From positions 3,688,001 to 3,752,000 of the forward strand of contig NZ_JAMCOS010000001.1 of assembly GCF_028069655.1 (NCBI RefSeq): 64,000 nt of DNA, in the 5' to 3' direction. The notes under the pieces are model-generated. The model saw only the letters and a program-made list of their open reading frames with translations. It did not search any database and was not told the origin of the DNA. Positions 15,238-24,577 of this stretch are shown piece by piece. This DNA is from Acidovorax sp. NCPPB 4044 (lineage in GTDB: Bacteria > Pseudomonadota > Gammaproteobacteria > Burkholderiales > Burkholderiaceae_C). How positions within the stretch are numbered: position 1 is the first letter of the stretch; each line of letters begins with the position of its first letter. The translations under genes were made by a program, and so were the position numbers.

Positions 15238-17493
15238 ATGACCCGACCGTTCACCTTTTTCTTCTCCTTGCAGGATCTTTCCCTGTCTGCGCCTGGCGCC
15301 GCCAGCGCCACGGCAGGCAGCCAGCCGCTGCGCGCGCTCGCGTGCGCGGCGCTGCTGCCGTGCGCCGCCTGGGCGCAGGGCGATGCGCCGCAGCCCGCCG
15401 CCACCCCCACGCTCGCGCCCGTCACCGTGTCCGGCACGGCCGAGGGCGAGCCGATGGGCCGCTTGCCGCTCGACACGCCGGTGGCCACCGGCAGCCGCCT
15501 GGGCCTCACGCCGCGCGAGACGCCCGCCGCCGTGACCGTGGTGGACCGCGCCACCATCGAGGCGCGCGGCGCGCAGGACACGCACGAGATCCTGCAGGCC
15601 ATTCCGGGCGTCACGGTGCACAACGCGCCGGGCTCCATGGCCGCGAGCTACCGCGGCTTCAACGGCAACGCCGTCACGCAGCTCTACAACGGCATCACCG
15701 TGCAGTACGGCAGCGCCACGCGCGCGGTCGACAGCTGGATCTACGAGCGCGTGGAAGCCATCGGCGGGCCGTCGAGCTTCCTCTACGGCGCGGGCGCGAT
15801 CGGCGGGTCGATCAACCACATCACCAAGACGCCCGAGCGCCACGACTTCGCCGAGGGCCGCGTGCGGCTCGGCTCCTACGGCCTGAAGGAAGCCTCCGCC
15901 GGGCTCAACCGCCGCATCGCGGGCGATGCGGCGCAGCCGGGCCCGCAGCACTTCGCGCGCCTCGACATCAGCCACCGCGATGCCGGCAGCTGGACGCCCG
16001 GCACGCGCACCCGCGCCACGCAGCTCGCGGCCTCGCTGCTCACCGACCTGGGCGGCGGCCTCACGCACCGGCTGGCCTACGAGCTGCAAAAGGACAGCGT
16101 GCGCAGCCCCTACTGGGGCACGCCCGCGCTCAATCCCACCGCGGGCGCGCTGCGCATCGACCCCGGCACGCGCCTCGCCAACTACAACAGCATCGACGGC
16201 CTCTACCGCCACCGCGTGCAGTGGCTGCGCTCGGTGACCGAATGGCAGGCGGCAGGCAACCTGCAACTGCGCAACACGCTCTATGCGTACGACGCGCTGC
16301 GCGACTACCGCAACGTGGAGACCTACCAGTTCGACGCCGCCAACGCGCGCGTCGTGCGCAGCGGCACCTACCTGCAGCGCCACGACCACCAGGTGGCCGG
16401 CAACCGCGCCGAAGGCACGGCCCAGGGGCAGATCGCCGGGCGGCGCAGCGACTGGGCCTTCGGCGTGGACTTCAGCGTGAACCGGCAGACGCGCTTTCCC
16501 AACAGCCTGGCGGGCACGGTGGGCAGCGTGGACCCGTACGCGCCCGACACCGGCCGCTTCTTCGACACCCCCGGCATGGCGCCCGGCTTCCGGGCCGACC
16601 GCGACAACCGCGTGCGCACGCTGGCGCTCTACGCCGAGAACCGCACCGCCCTCGTGCCCACGGTGCACCTGGTGACCGCGCTGCGGCACGAACGCATCGA
16701 CCTGGACGTGACCAACCGCCGCGCCGTGACCGACGCCAGCCCCGCCTTCTTCGAGCGCCGCTACCACCCCACCACGGGCCGGCTCGGCGTGGTCTGGGAC
16801 GCGGCGCCGGGCGCGAGCCTCTACGCGCAGATGGCCACCGCGGGCGACCCGCCATCGGGTTCGCTGTCCACCGCCTCGTTCGCCGACGTGCGCAACAACA
16901 GCGCACTGACCACGGGCCGGCAGGCCGAGGCCGGCGGCAAGTTCGACTTCTGGCAGGGCCGCGGCACGGCCACGGTGTCGGTGTTCCGCATCACGCGCCG
17001 CAACATCGCGTCGCAGGACCCGGCGAACCCGCTCGCCACGCTGCTGGTGGGCGAGCAGTCCTCGCGCGGCGTGGAGCTGGCCACGGGCCTGCGGCTCACC
17101 GACCGCTGGCAGGCGCAGGCCAACCTCATGCGCACCCGCGCGCGCTACGAGAACTTCGTGCAGGGCGGCGTCTCGCTCGCGGGCCGCACGCCCATGAACA
17201 CTCCGGAGACGGTGGCCAACCTCTGGCTGGCCTACGCCGTGTCGCCGCAGCTGCAGGCCAGCGCCGGCCTGCGGCACGTGGGCCGCATCTATGCCGACGC
17301 GGCCAACACCCAGTGGGCCACCGCGGCCACGCTGCTGGACCTGGGCCTGGCCTGGAGGCTCGCGCCGCACGCCACGCTCACCGGCCGCCTGCGCAACGCC
17401 ACCGACCGCCTCTACGCGCAGGAGGCGCGCAGCGGCCAGCTCTACCTGGGCGCGCCGCGCACGCTGGACGTGTCGCTGCAGGTCGCGTTCTGA
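15238..17493 (+). CDS. TonB-dependent siderophore/metal receptor
   Basis: I chose the ATG at 15238; upstream in-frame codons are low-complexity arginine-rich. The product (751 residues) has a hydrophobic export segment near residues 30-47 (ALACAALLPCAAWAQG), a TonB-box region (LAPVTVSG), a plug domain (TPRETPAAVTVVDRATIEARG, then LQAIPGVTVHNAPG and YGAGAIGGSINHITK) and a 22-strand-type barrel ending in LDVSLQVAF with a terminal Phe. It would import a ferric siderophore or another metal complex across the outer membrane, powered by TonB-ExbBD. The export segment begins unusually far from the start, so the true start may be downstream. The adjacent PepSY gene supports metal uptake. Confidence 0.9.
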   Translation: MTRPFTFFFSLQDLSLSAPGAASATAGSQPLRALACAALLPCAAWAQGDAPQPAATPTLAPVTVSGTAEGEPMGRLPLDTPVATGSRLGLTPRETPAAVTVVDRATIEARGAQDTHEILQAIPGVTVHNAPGSMAASYRGFNGNAVTQLYNGITVQYGSATRAVDSWIYERVEAIGGPSSFLYGAGAIGGSINHITKTPERHDFAEGRVRLGSYGLKEASAGLNRRIAGDAAQPGPQHFARLDISHRDAGSWTPGTRTRATQLAASLLTDLGGGLTHRLAYELQKDSVRSPYWGTPALNPTAGALRIDPGTRLANYNSIDGLYRHRVQWLRSVTEWQAAGNLQLRNTLYAYDALRDYRNVETYQFDAANARVVRSGTYLQRHDHQVAGNRAEGTAQGQIAGRRSDWAFGVDFSVNRQTRFPNSLAGTVGSVDPYAPDTGRFFDTPGMAPGFRADRDNRVRTLALYAENRTALVPTVHLVTALRHERIDLDVTNRRAVTDASPAFFERRYHPTTGRLGVVWDAAPGASLYAQMATAGDPPSGSLSTASFADVRNNSALTTGRQAEAGGKFDFWQGRGTATVSVFRITRRNIASQDPANPLATLLVGEQSSRGVELATGLRLTDRWQAQANLMRTRARYENFVQGGVSLAGRTPMNTPETVANLWLAYAVSPQLQASAGLRHVGRIYADAANTQWATAATLLDLGLAWRLAPHATLTGRLRNATDRLYAQEARSGQLYLGAPRTLDVSLQVAF

Positions 17494-17515
17494 CGCGCGC
17501 CGCCAGGAGACCGCC

Positions 17516-19087
17516 ATGGCACGCCTCTGGCCCGCGCCCCGCCGCGCGCTCTACCTCACCCACCGCTGGCTGGGCGTGGCGATGTGCGCCTTCTTCGCGA
17601 TGTGGTTCGCCTCCGGCATGGTGATGATGTACGTGGGCTACCCGCAGCTCACCGACGCCGAGCGCCTGGCCCACCTGCCGCCGCTGCGCGCGGGCACCGC
17701 GCTGCTGCCGCCCGCCGAGGCGCTGGCGCGCTCCGGGCTGGCCGGCCTGCACGGCCTGGAAGACCTGCGCCTGGCCGTGGCGAGCGGCGGCCGCCCGGTG
17801 TACCTGGCGCGCGGTGCGGGCACCGGCCCGCGCGGCGCCGCCGTGGTGGTGGATGCGGCCACCGGCGAGGCGCTGCGCACGGTGGACCAGGCCCGCGCGC
17901 TGGCGAGCGCCCGCGCATGGAGCGGCCCGGGTGCGCCGGAGCCGTCGTACGGCGGCACGCTGCAGGAGGACGCGTTCACCCACTCGCGCGCGCTCGATGC
18001 GCACCGCCCGCTGCACCGCGTGCGGCTGGCGGACGCGGCCGGCACCGTGCTCTACGTCTCCGGCACCACTGGCGAGGTGGTGCGCGACGCGAGCCGCACC
18101 GAGCGCGCCTGGAACTACGCGGGCGCCTGGATCCACTGGCTCTACCCGCTGCGCGGCACGGCGCTGGACCCGTACTGGAGCACCGTGGTGGACACGCTCT
18201 CCATCGCGGGCGTGGCCGCCGCGCTGGCGGGCACGGTGGCCGGGCTGCTGCGCTGGCGATTTCGCGGCCGCTACCGGAGCGGCGCGCGCTCGCCCTACGC
18301 GCCGGGCGCCATGCGCTGGCACCACGTGCTGGGCCTGCTGTTCGCCGCCGCCACGATCGCCTGGATCTTCAGCGGCCTGATGTCGATGAACCCCTGGCGG
18401 CTGTTCGACAGCGGTGCCCCGCCCCTGCGCACCGAGGCCTACCGGGGCGCCGCGCCGGCGCTGCCCGCGGGTGCCGCCGCGCCGCTGCCCGCGCTGCTGG
18501 CGGGCGGCGGGCCCGGCCTGCGCGAGTTGCGCTGGGTGCGCGCCGCAGGGCGCACGCTGGTGCTGGCCTACGGGGCGTCGCCGCAGGCCATGCACATCGC
18601 CGACGCCGCCACCGGCGCGCCGGCCGTGCTGGAGGCCCGCGCGCTGCAGGACGCCATCGCGCGCCTCGTGGCCGCGCCGCTGCTGCGCGTGGAGCGCATC
18701 GAGCGCTACGACCTCTACCACTACGCCCGCGCAGAACACACCATGACCGGCGGCCCGGCCCGCCCGCTGCCCGTGCTGCGCGCGGTGTTCGCCGATGCGC
18801 ACGCCACCTGGGTGCACGTGGACCCGGCCACCGGCCTCGTGCTGGGCCGGCTCGACGCGCACCGCCGCGCCAGCCGCTGGCTCTTCGCGCTGCTGCACAG
18901 CTGGGACTGGGCGCCGCTGCTGGAGCGCCGCCCACTTTGGGATGCGCTGCTGCTCGCAGGCAGCCTGGGCGGCCTGGCGCTCAGCCTCACGGGCGTGGCG
19001 ATCGGCGTGCGCCGCCTGCGCCGCATGCACCGCACACGACGCGAATCAAAGACAAATCGCCCTCATGCCGCCGGTTTCATTGAATAG
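17516..19087 (+). CDS. PepSY-associated membrane protein
   Basis: The ATG at 17516 lies 22 bases after the receptor stop, with AGGAGA upstream, so the two are co-transcribed. The 523-residue protein has the PepSY_TM layout: an N-terminal helix (LTHRWLGVAMCAFFAMWFASG), two PepSY-like periplasmic segments, paired helices near 230-260 and 270-300 (MRWHHVLGLLFAAATIAWIFSG) and a C-terminal pair with LLHSWDWAPL. The conserved helix histidines are typical of siderophore-iron reductases and related proteins, which release metal after TonB uptake. The last residues (HAAGFIE) and the stop codon are supplied by a dispersed repeat, so the natural C-terminus may have been replaced. Confidence 0.85.
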   Translation: MARLWPAPRRALYLTHRWLGVAMCAFFAMWFASGMVMMYVGYPQLTDAERLAHLPPLRAGTALLPPAEALARSGLAGLHGLEDLRLAVASGGRPVYLARGAGTGPRGAAVVVDAATGEALRTVDQARALASARAWSGPGAPEPSYGGTLQEDAFTHSRALDAHRPLHRVRLADAAGTVLYVSGTTGEVVRDASRTERAWNYAGAWIHWLYPLRGTALDPYWSTVVDTLSIAGVAAALAGTVAGLLRWRFRGRYRSGARSPYAPGAMRWHHVLGLLFAAATIAWIFSGLMSMNPWRLFDSGAPPLRTEAYRGAAPALPAGAAAPLPALLAGGGPGLRELRWVRAAGRTLVLAYGASPQAMHIADAATGAPAVLEARALQDAIARLVAAPLLRVERIERYDLYHYARAEHTMTGGPARPLPVLRAVFADAHATWVHVDPATGLVLGRLDAHRRASRWLFALLHSWDWAPLLERRPLWDALLLAGSLGGLALSLTGVAIGVRRLRRMHRTRRESKTNRPHAAGFIE

Positions 19088-19110
19088 TTTGCTATATAAA
19101 TAATAGCAAA
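19046..19110 (+). repeat. dispersed hairpin repeat, copy 1
   Basis: This roughly 60-base element carries the core CATGCCGCCGGTTTCATT followed by GAATAGTTTGCTAT, and ends in a hairpin of TTTGCTAT paired with ATAGCAAA. Two more copies lie at 45010-45075 and, reversed, at 57289-57350. All three stand at or just after the 3' end of a gene in the same orientation. Here it overlaps the last codons and stop of the PepSY gene. It resembles small intergenic elements seen in Comamonadaceae. Confidence 0.8.
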
Positions 19111-19115
19111 CAGCC

Positions 19116-20528
19116 TCACAGCTGGAACCCCACCGCGCGCACCACGCCCTCCGCGATGTCGCGCGCCCAGGAAGGCCGGCGGGCGTGGAAGCGCTGTGCC
19201 CGCGCGATCTGCGCATCGCACCAGCCGGCAAGCCACTGCACCTCGGCCGGCCCATAGAAGGCCGTCATCGCCTCGTAGTTGAGGAACAGGCTGCGCGCGT
19301 CGAGGTTCAGCGAGCCCGACAGCGCCAGGTCGGCGTCGATCACCACCGCCTTGGCATGCACCATACCGGGCGCCAGCCACACCTCGGCGCCGGCCTGCGC
19401 CAGCTCGCGCAGCGCCCGGGCGCGCGCCCAGTCGGCCAGCCGGTGGTTGGAGCGCGCGGGCACCAGCAGCCGCACGCGCACGCCGCGCCGGCAGGCCAGG
19501 CACCACGCATCGAGCAGCGCATCGTCGGGCACGAAATACGGCGTCACCGCCACGATGCTCTCCTGCGCGTGGAAGGCGCCCGCCAGCAGCAGCGAATGCA
19601 CCGTGTCGTCCGCATGGTCCGGCCCGCTGGGCACCCACTGGGCCGGGGCGCCATCCGCCGGGCCGGCCGGCAGCGGGCGCGGCAGCACGGCACGCGCCAT
19701 GCGCCCGCTCGCGGCCTGCCAGTCGGCGGAGAACTGCGCGGCGGCCTGCAGCGCGAGCGGCCCGTCGATCTCGTAGCTCAGGTCCACCCAGGCCGGCAGG
19801 CGCGGCCGGTCCATGAAGTATTCGCAGGCCAGGTTGCGGCCCCCGCTCCAGAGGCGCTCGCCATCGGCCACCACCAGCTTGCGGTGGTTGCGCAGGTTGG
19901 TGTGGCCGCGCATCGGGTTGTGCAGCAGCGGCATGAATCGGCGCACCTGCACGCCGCCGTCCTTGAGCGAGCGCCGCAGCCCCGCGGGCATGCCCAGGCT
20001 GCCCACCGCGTCGAGCAGCAGCCGCACGGCCACGCCCCGGGCCGCGGCGTCGCGCAGCGCCTGCGCCACGCGCTCGCCCACCGCGTCGTCGCCGAACACG
20101 AAGGTGCACACGTCCAGGCTGTGGCGCGCCGACGCCATGGTGGCCAGCAGCGCCTCCAGCGCCTGCGGCCCCTGGCCGTGGAAGCCGATGCGCGCATTGC
20201 GCACGGGCGGCGCCAGCTCCAGGCCCGCGAGCAGCCGCGTGGCCCAGGCCGGGCCCGGCACGGGCAGCGGCGCCGCCACCGCATCCGGCGGCTCCGCCGC
20301 CAGCACGCTCACGGTGCGCCGCACGGGCCGCACGAACTTGCGCGAGCCGAACATCAAAAAGAGCGGCACCGCCGCATACGGGAACGCCACGATCGCCAGC
20401 ACCCAGGCCACCGCCGCGGACGGGTGGCGGCGCTGCCGGCCGATGCGCGTGCCCATCACGTAGATCAGCAGCCCCACGGCCACGAACACCGCATGCCCGA
20501 GGCCCGAGAGGAGCGCGAAGCGCGTCAA
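19116..20528 (-). CDS. cls: cardiolipin synthase (phospholipase D family)
   Basis: No ATG fits the N-terminus. A TTG at 20528-20526 overlaps the kinase stop (TTGA), gives a 470-residue protein and implies coupled translation. Two membrane helices (about 5-26 and 38-60) are followed by two HKD motifs: H215-x-K217-x4-D222 (NHRKLVVAD) and H391-x-K393-x4-D398 (VHAKAVVID), the catalytic pair of phospholipase D enzymes. It would condense two phosphatidylglycerols, or PG with PE, into cardiolipin at the inner membrane. Its place at the end of an htrA-regulator-kinase cluster suggests membrane lipid remodelling as part of an envelope-stress response. Confidence 0.9.
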   Translation of the reverse strand: MTRFALLSGLGHAVFVAVGLLIYVMGTRIGRQRRHPSAAVAWVLAIVAFPYAAVPLFLMFGSRKFVRPVRRTVSVLAAEPPDAVAAPLPVPGPAWATRLLAGLELAPPVRNARIGFHGQGPQALEALLATMASARHSLDVCTFVFGDDAVGERVAQALRDAAARGVAVRLLLDAVGSLGMPAGLRRSLKDGGVQVRRFMPLLHNPMRGHTNLRNHRKLVVADGERLWSGGRNLACEYFMDRPRLPAWVDLSYEIDGPLALQAAAQFSADWQAASGRMARAVLPRPLPAGPADGAPAQWVPSGPDHADDTVHSLLLAGAFHAQESIVAVTPYFVPDDALLDAWCLACRRGVRVRLLVPARSNHRLADWARARALRELAQAGAEVWLAPGMVHAKAVVIDADLALSGSLNLDARSLFLNYEAMTAFYGPAEVQWLAGWCDAQIARAQRFHARRPSWARDIAEGVVRAVGFQL

Positions 20529-22036
20529 GCGCCGGCCTCCGGCGCGGGCGCGCCCGCAAGGGCCTCCGGCGGCGCCGCCGCGAACCGCACCGCCACGCGC
20601 AGCCCGCCCAGGCGCGGCGACGCATCCAGCGCCACCTCGGCGCCGTGCAGCCGCGCGATCGACTGCACGATGGCCAGCCCCAGGCCGCTGCCCGCCACCG
20701 GCACGGCGCCCCCGGCCGCGGGGGCGCGGTAGAAGCGGCCCAGCACGCGCTCGCGGTCGTCCTCGCCGATGCCCGGGCCGCTGTCTTCCACCACCAGTTC
20801 CACGGCGCCCGTGCCCTGCGCGCCGGCCAGGGCGCGCACGTGCACGTCCACCACGCCGCCCGCCGGCGTGTACTTGACCGCGTTGTCCACCAGGTTGCGC
20901 AGCAGGATGCGCAGCGCCTCCGCATAGCCCCTCACCGGCGCGCCGTCGGCCGTGGCCAGGCCCAGGTCGATGCCCTGCTGCTGCGCCGCCGGCGTGGCAT
21001 CGGCCACGGCCTGGCGGGCCAGGTCGGCCAGCGCCACGGGGGCGGGCGGCGTGCCGGCGGCGGCACTCGCCTCCTGGCGCGCCAGCGCCAGCAACTGCTC
21101 CACGAGCCGCGTGGCCCGGTCGATGCCGGCCGCCAGCCGCACCGCGGCCAGCGCGCGCGCCTCCTCGCTGCCCGCGCGCTGCAAACCCTGCAGCTGCAGC
21201 TTGAGCGCCGCCAGCGGCGAGCGCAGCTCGTGCGCGGCGTCCGCCACGAAATGCTGCTGCGCCTCGAAGGCGCGGCGCACGCGCTCGAACAGCAGGTTCA
21301 GCTCGTCCACCATCGGCCGCACCTCGTCGGGCAGCGCGCCTGCGGTCACGGGCGAGAGGTCGTCGGCCTGCCGCTTCGCCAGCTGCCGGCGCACGCGCTC
21401 CACCGGCGCGAGCGAGCCGCTCACGGCCCACCACACGGCCAGCGCCAGCAGCGGCGCCAGCAGCGCGATCGGCCCGGCCGTGCCCCAGGCCAGCCCGCGC
21501 GCCATCGCGCGGCGCGCGGCCATGTCCTGGGCGACCTGGATCACCTGCGTGCTGGTCTGCACCGAGAACACGCGGTAGGTGGTGCCGTGCGCGCGCACGT
21601 TCGAGAACCCCAGCACCGCGCGCTGCGGCAGCGCCGCGCCCACGGCCGACTCGAACACGCGCAGCCCGTCGGCCGACCAGATCTGCACCACGAACTCGGT
21701 GTTCTCGTCCTCGTGCACCAGCGGGCCGGGCGCGCCCTCGGGCACGGCGGGCACGCCCGGGCGCAGCGCCATGGCCATCTGCTGCATGTGGTAGTCGAAG
21801 ATCGCGTCGGACTCGGCCAGCGCGGAGCGGTAGGCGATGCCGAACTGCAGCACCGCCGCGCAGGCGATGGCGATCAGCAGGAAGCACAGCAGCCGCGCGC
21901 GCAGCGAATGCGGCGCGCGCGCGGAAAGCCGGTCCATCCAGCGGTCCCAGCGCCGGGCCTGCGCGCGCGGCGCGGCCGCGGCGGCGCCCTCCGGCGCGGC
22001 GCCTTCCCGTTCGGGGCCACCGGCCGCGCCGCTCAT
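20525..22036 (-). CDS. QseC/PmrB-like sensor histidine kinase
   Basis: The ATG at 22036 overlaps the regulator stop (ATGA). The 503-residue protein has an unusual Ala/Arg-rich N-terminal tail of about 45 residues, then a membrane helix (LLCFLLIAIACAAVLQFGIA), a periplasmic domain of about 125 residues, a second helix (IALLAPLLALAVWWAV), HAMP, the His box (DAAHELRSPLAALKLQ) and an ATPase domain with LVDNAVKYTP, EDSGPGIG and GSGLGLAI. The architecture matches the QseC/PmrB group sensing envelope or metal signals. It would act on the regulator encoded immediately upstream. Confidence 0.93.
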   Translation of the reverse strand: MSGAAGGPEREGAAPEGAAAAAPRAQARRWDRWMDRLSARAPHSLRARLLCFLLIAIACAAVLQFGIAYRSALAESDAIFDYHMQQMAMALRPGVPAVPEGAPGPLVHEDENTEFVVQIWSADGLRVFESAVGAALPQRAVLGFSNVRAHGTTYRVFSVQTSTQVIQVAQDMAARRAMARGLAWGTAGPIALLAPLLALAVWWAVSGSLAPVERVRRQLAKRQADDLSPVTAGALPDEVRPMVDELNLLFERVRRAFEAQQHFVADAAHELRSPLAALKLQLQGLQRAGSEEARALAAVRLAAGIDRATRLVEQLLALARQEASAAAGTPPAPVALADLARQAVADATPAAQQQGIDLGLATADGAPVRGYAEALRILLRNLVDNAVKYTPAGGVVDVHVRALAGAQGTGAVELVVEDSGPGIGEDDRERVLGRFYRAPAAGGAVPVAGSGLGLAIVQSIARLHGAEVALDASPRLGGLRVAVRFAAAPPEALAGAPAPEAGA

Positions 22037-22692
22037 GCCTTGGGCACCATGTAGCCCACGCCGCGCACGTTCAGCACCAGCTCGGCGCCCAGCTTCTTGC
22101 GCAGGCCGTGGATGTAGACCTCGACCGCATTGCTGCTGATCTCGTCCTTCCAGCCATAGAGTTTTTCTTCGAGCTGCGCGCGCGACAGCACGCGGCCCGG
22201 CCGCGCGATGAGCGGCTCCAGCACGGCCCATTCGCGCGCGGAGAGCACCACGGGCTCGCCGTTCACGGCCACCTCGCGCGTGGCGGGGTCGATGCTCACT
22301 CCCTTGTGCTCGTACACCGGCTCGGCGCGGCCCGCCGCGCGGCGGGCCAGGGCGCGGATGCGCGCGAGCAGTTCATCGAGGTCGTAGGGCTTGAGCACAT
22401 AGTCGTCGGCGCCGGCATCCAGGCCCTGCACGCGCTCGGCCACCGCATCGCGCGCGGTCGCCACCAGCACGGGCGTGCGGTCCTTGCGCGTGCGCAGGTC
22501 GCGCAGCACGGTGAGGCCGTCGCGGCGCGGCAGGCCCAGGTCCAGCAGCACCACGTCGTAGGTTTGCGTGCGCAGCGCCGTATCGGCCATCTCGCCGTCG
22601 CGCACCCAGTCCACCGCGTGGTGCTCGGCGCGCAGCAGGTCGTGCACGGCCTCGCCGATCATCGTGTCGTCTTCCACCAGCAACAGGCGCAT
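22033..22692 (-). CDS. OmpR/QseB-type response regulator
   Basis: I chose the ATG at 22692 (MRLLLVEDD), the canonical start of this family; an upstream ATG at 22716 would add eight residues. The 219-residue protein has a receiver domain with acidic pocket at 7-9, phospho-acceptor Asp51 (LLDLGLPRRDG) and the Lys of VLKPYD. A winged-helix domain follows, ending in LVLNVRGVGYMVPKA. It overlaps its kinase by 4 bases and follows htrA on the same strand. QseB/PmrA relatives bind CTTAAG-type direct repeats with an 11-base period; that pattern occurs upstream of htrA (24578-24615) and of the small RNA at 54291-54364. Confidence 0.93.
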   Translation of the reverse strand: MRLLLVEDDTMIGEAVHDLLRAEHHAVDWVRDGEMADTALRTQTYDVVLLDLGLPRRDGLTVLRDLRTRKDRTPVLVATARDAVAERVQGLDAGADDYVLKPYDLDELLARIRALARRAAGRAEPVYEHKGVSIDPATREVAVNGEPVVLSAREWAVLEPLIARPGRVLSRAQLEEKLYGWKDEISSNAVEVYIHGLRKKLGAELVLNVRGVGYMVPKA

Positions 22693-22723
22693 GGCATGGT
22701 CCTTCAGGGAACGCAATGGCGAC

Positions 22724-22771
22724 GCCGGCCCGCGGTGGCGCTCCGCCAGCAGAGCGCCACCGCGGGCCGGC
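22724..22771. repeat. perfect 20-bp inverted repeat (hairpin)
   Basis: The stem 22724-22743 is exactly complementary to 22752-22771 around an 8-base loop (CGCCAGCA). It begins 32 bases upstream of the response-regulator start, between htrA and the regulator. No T run follows on either strand. It could be a transcript-processing or attenuation structure in the 5' leader of the regulator mRNA, or a palindromic repeat unit. Confidence 0.7.
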
Positions 22772-22881
22772 GGGCGATAAGCAGAAAAACAAAGGAAACG
22801 CGGAGCGGGGGTCTCTCATCGGCATCCGCGAAGGATAGCGGCAGCTCCCGCCCGGCCCGCGTAGGAGCCGGCCGAACCACG

Positions 22882-22916
22882 GGGGCATGGGCCCGCCCAA
22901 TGCGGGCCGATGCCCC
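22882..22916 (-). terminator. hairpin downstream of htrA
   Basis: GGGGCATGGGCCCGC (22882-22896) pairs with GCGGGCCGATGCCCC (22902-22916) with one mismatch around the loop CCAAT. Flanking CCGGCC/GGCCGG can extend the stem. It lies 46 bases after the htrA stop but lacks a T tract. It may stabilise the htrA 3' end or terminate partly, allowing read-through into the regulator genes. Confidence 0.45.
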
Positions 22917-22961
22917 GCGGTCCGGCCGGTGGATTCCGGGGCGCGCGGGCGCCGCGGCGGG

Positions 22962-24527
22962 TCAGCCCAGCGGCACGGGTACGAAGATCTTGTCGCCGTC
23001 GCGCTGGATCAGCAGCGCCACCGACTTGCCGGCCTTCGCCATCGCGGCGCGCACCTGCTCCATGTTCTGCGCGGGCGAGCCGTTGATCGACAGCAGCACG
23101 TCGCCCGGCTCCACGCCGGCCAGGGCCGCGGGGCCGCGCGCGGCCTCCACCACCAGGCCCGCGCTCACGCCGGCCTCGCTGCGCTCCTGCGGCTGCAGCG
23201 GACGCAGCGACAGGCCCAGCTGCCCCTTGCCCACCGCCTGCTCGGCGCGCGCCAGCTTCGCGGGCTTGTCGCTCGCATCGCCCAGCGTGGCCGTGATCTC
23301 CTCCTGCTTGCCGTGGCGCCACACTTCCATGCGCACCGCGCTGCCGGGCGCGGACTGGCCCACGAAGGCCGGCAGGTCGCCCGAGGCCACGATGGGCTGG
23401 CCGTCGATGCGGCGGATCACGTCGCCCGACTTCAACCCGGCCTTGTCGGCGGGGCCGCCGGGCTCCACGCCCGCGACCAGCGCACCTTCGGGCTTGTCGA
23501 GCTGGAACGAATCGGCGAACGCCTGGTTCACCTCCTGCACCGACACGCCGAGCCGCGCATGGCTGGCCTTGCCGGTGGCGACGATCTGGTCCTTCACCTT
23601 CGCGGCCACCTCGATCGGGATCGCGAACGACACGCCCTGGTAGCCGCCCGAGCGGCTGTAGATCTGCGAGTTGATGCCCACCACCTCGCCGCGCGCATTG
23701 AACAGCGGGCCGCCCGAATTGCCGGGGTTCACCGCCACATCGGTCTGGATGAAGGGCACGAAGCTGTCGTCGGGTAGCGCGCGGCCCTTGGCGCTCACCA
23801 CGCCCGCTGTCACGCTGTTCTCGAAGCCGAACGGCGAACCGATGGCCAGCACCCACTCGCCCACGGCCAGGTTTCTGGTGCTGCCCAGCTGCACCACGGG
23901 CAGGTCCTTCGCATCGATCTTCAGCACCGCCACGTCGGTCTTGGGATCGGAGCCCAGCACCTTGGCGCGGAACTCGCGGCGGTCGGTGAGCTTCACCGTG
24001 ACCACGCTGGCACCCTTCACCACGTGCGCGTTGGTCATGATCAGCCCGTCGTGGCTCACGATGAAGCCCGAGCCCTCGCCGCGCATCGGCACCTCGCGCT
24101 GGGGCGCGCGCCCGCCCGCGCCGGGCATGCCGAAGCGGCGGAAGAATTCAAAGAACGGATCGTCCGGGTCCATGCCCTGCGCGCCGTGCTGCTGCTGGCG
24201 CTGCGCGGAGGGCGTGTCGTCATCGTCGCCATCGCTGCCGCCCGCGCCGTTGAACGAAGTTTTGGTGGTGCCCGTCACGCTGATGTTGACCACCGCCGCC
24301 CCGTTGCGCGCCGTGATCTGCGCGAAATCCGGCATGGCCACGCCAGCCACCGGCGCCGCCGCAGGGGAAGCCGTTGACGTGGCAACCGGCCCCATGGCAG
24401 GCGCCGGCGCCTGCGCCGCATGGCCCGCATGCAGGTTGGTGACGAGCCCCGCGCCCGTCGCCCCCATGGCCCCTGCGACCACGAGGGCCAGGGTGAGTCG
24501 GGTAGGGGTGGAGAGGATCTTGTTCAT
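22962..24527 (-). CDS. HtrA/DegP-family periplasmic serine protease
   Basis: I chose the ATG at 24527 (MNKILSTPTRL); an upstream ATG at 24554 adds nine residues. The 521-residue protein has a signal sequence (about 1-38) and a Ser/Ala/Pro linker with a DGDDDD stretch. The trypsin-like domain carries the triad His168 (TNAHVV), Asp198 (KTDVAV) and Ser271 (NPGNSGGP). Two PDZ domains follow (about 315-400 and 420-515). It degrades or refolds misfolded envelope proteins. It starts the minus-strand cluster htrA-regulator-kinase-cls and has four CTAAG repeats upstream, so it is probably a direct target of that regulator. Confidence 0.95.
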   Translation of the reverse strand: MNKILSTPTRLTLALVVAGAMGATGAGLVTNLHAGHAAQAPAPAMGPVATSTASPAAAPVAGVAMPDFAQITARNGAAVVNISVTGTTKTSFNGAGGSDGDDDDTPSAQRQQQHGAQGMDPDDPFFEFFRRFGMPGAGGRAPQREVPMRGEGSGFIVSHDGLIMTNAHVVKGASVVTVKLTDRREFRAKVLGSDPKTDVAVLKIDAKDLPVVQLGSTRNLAVGEWVLAIGSPFGFENSVTAGVVSAKGRALPDDSFVPFIQTDVAVNPGNSGGPLFNARGEVVGINSQIYSRSGGYQGVSFAIPIEVAAKVKDQIVATGKASHARLGVSVQEVNQAFADSFQLDKPEGALVAGVEPGGPADKAGLKSGDVIRRIDGQPIVASGDLPAFVGQSAPGSAVRMEVWRHGKQEEITATLGDASDKPAKLARAEQAVGKGQLGLSLRPLQPQERSEAGVSAGLVVEAARGPAALAGVEPGDVLLSINGSPAQNMEQVRAAMAKAGKSVALLIQRDGDKIFVPVPLG

Positions 24528-24577
24528 GGCAAACCTTTCGTTGGGTTGTGGCATGAGCGGGAGTGTGGAGAGCGAGA

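Noticed and set aside
14715..17624. Very long frames overlapping the TonB receptor on both strands
   Set aside because: High GC keeps alternative frames open; their Arg/His/Ala-rich translations lack domain motifs.
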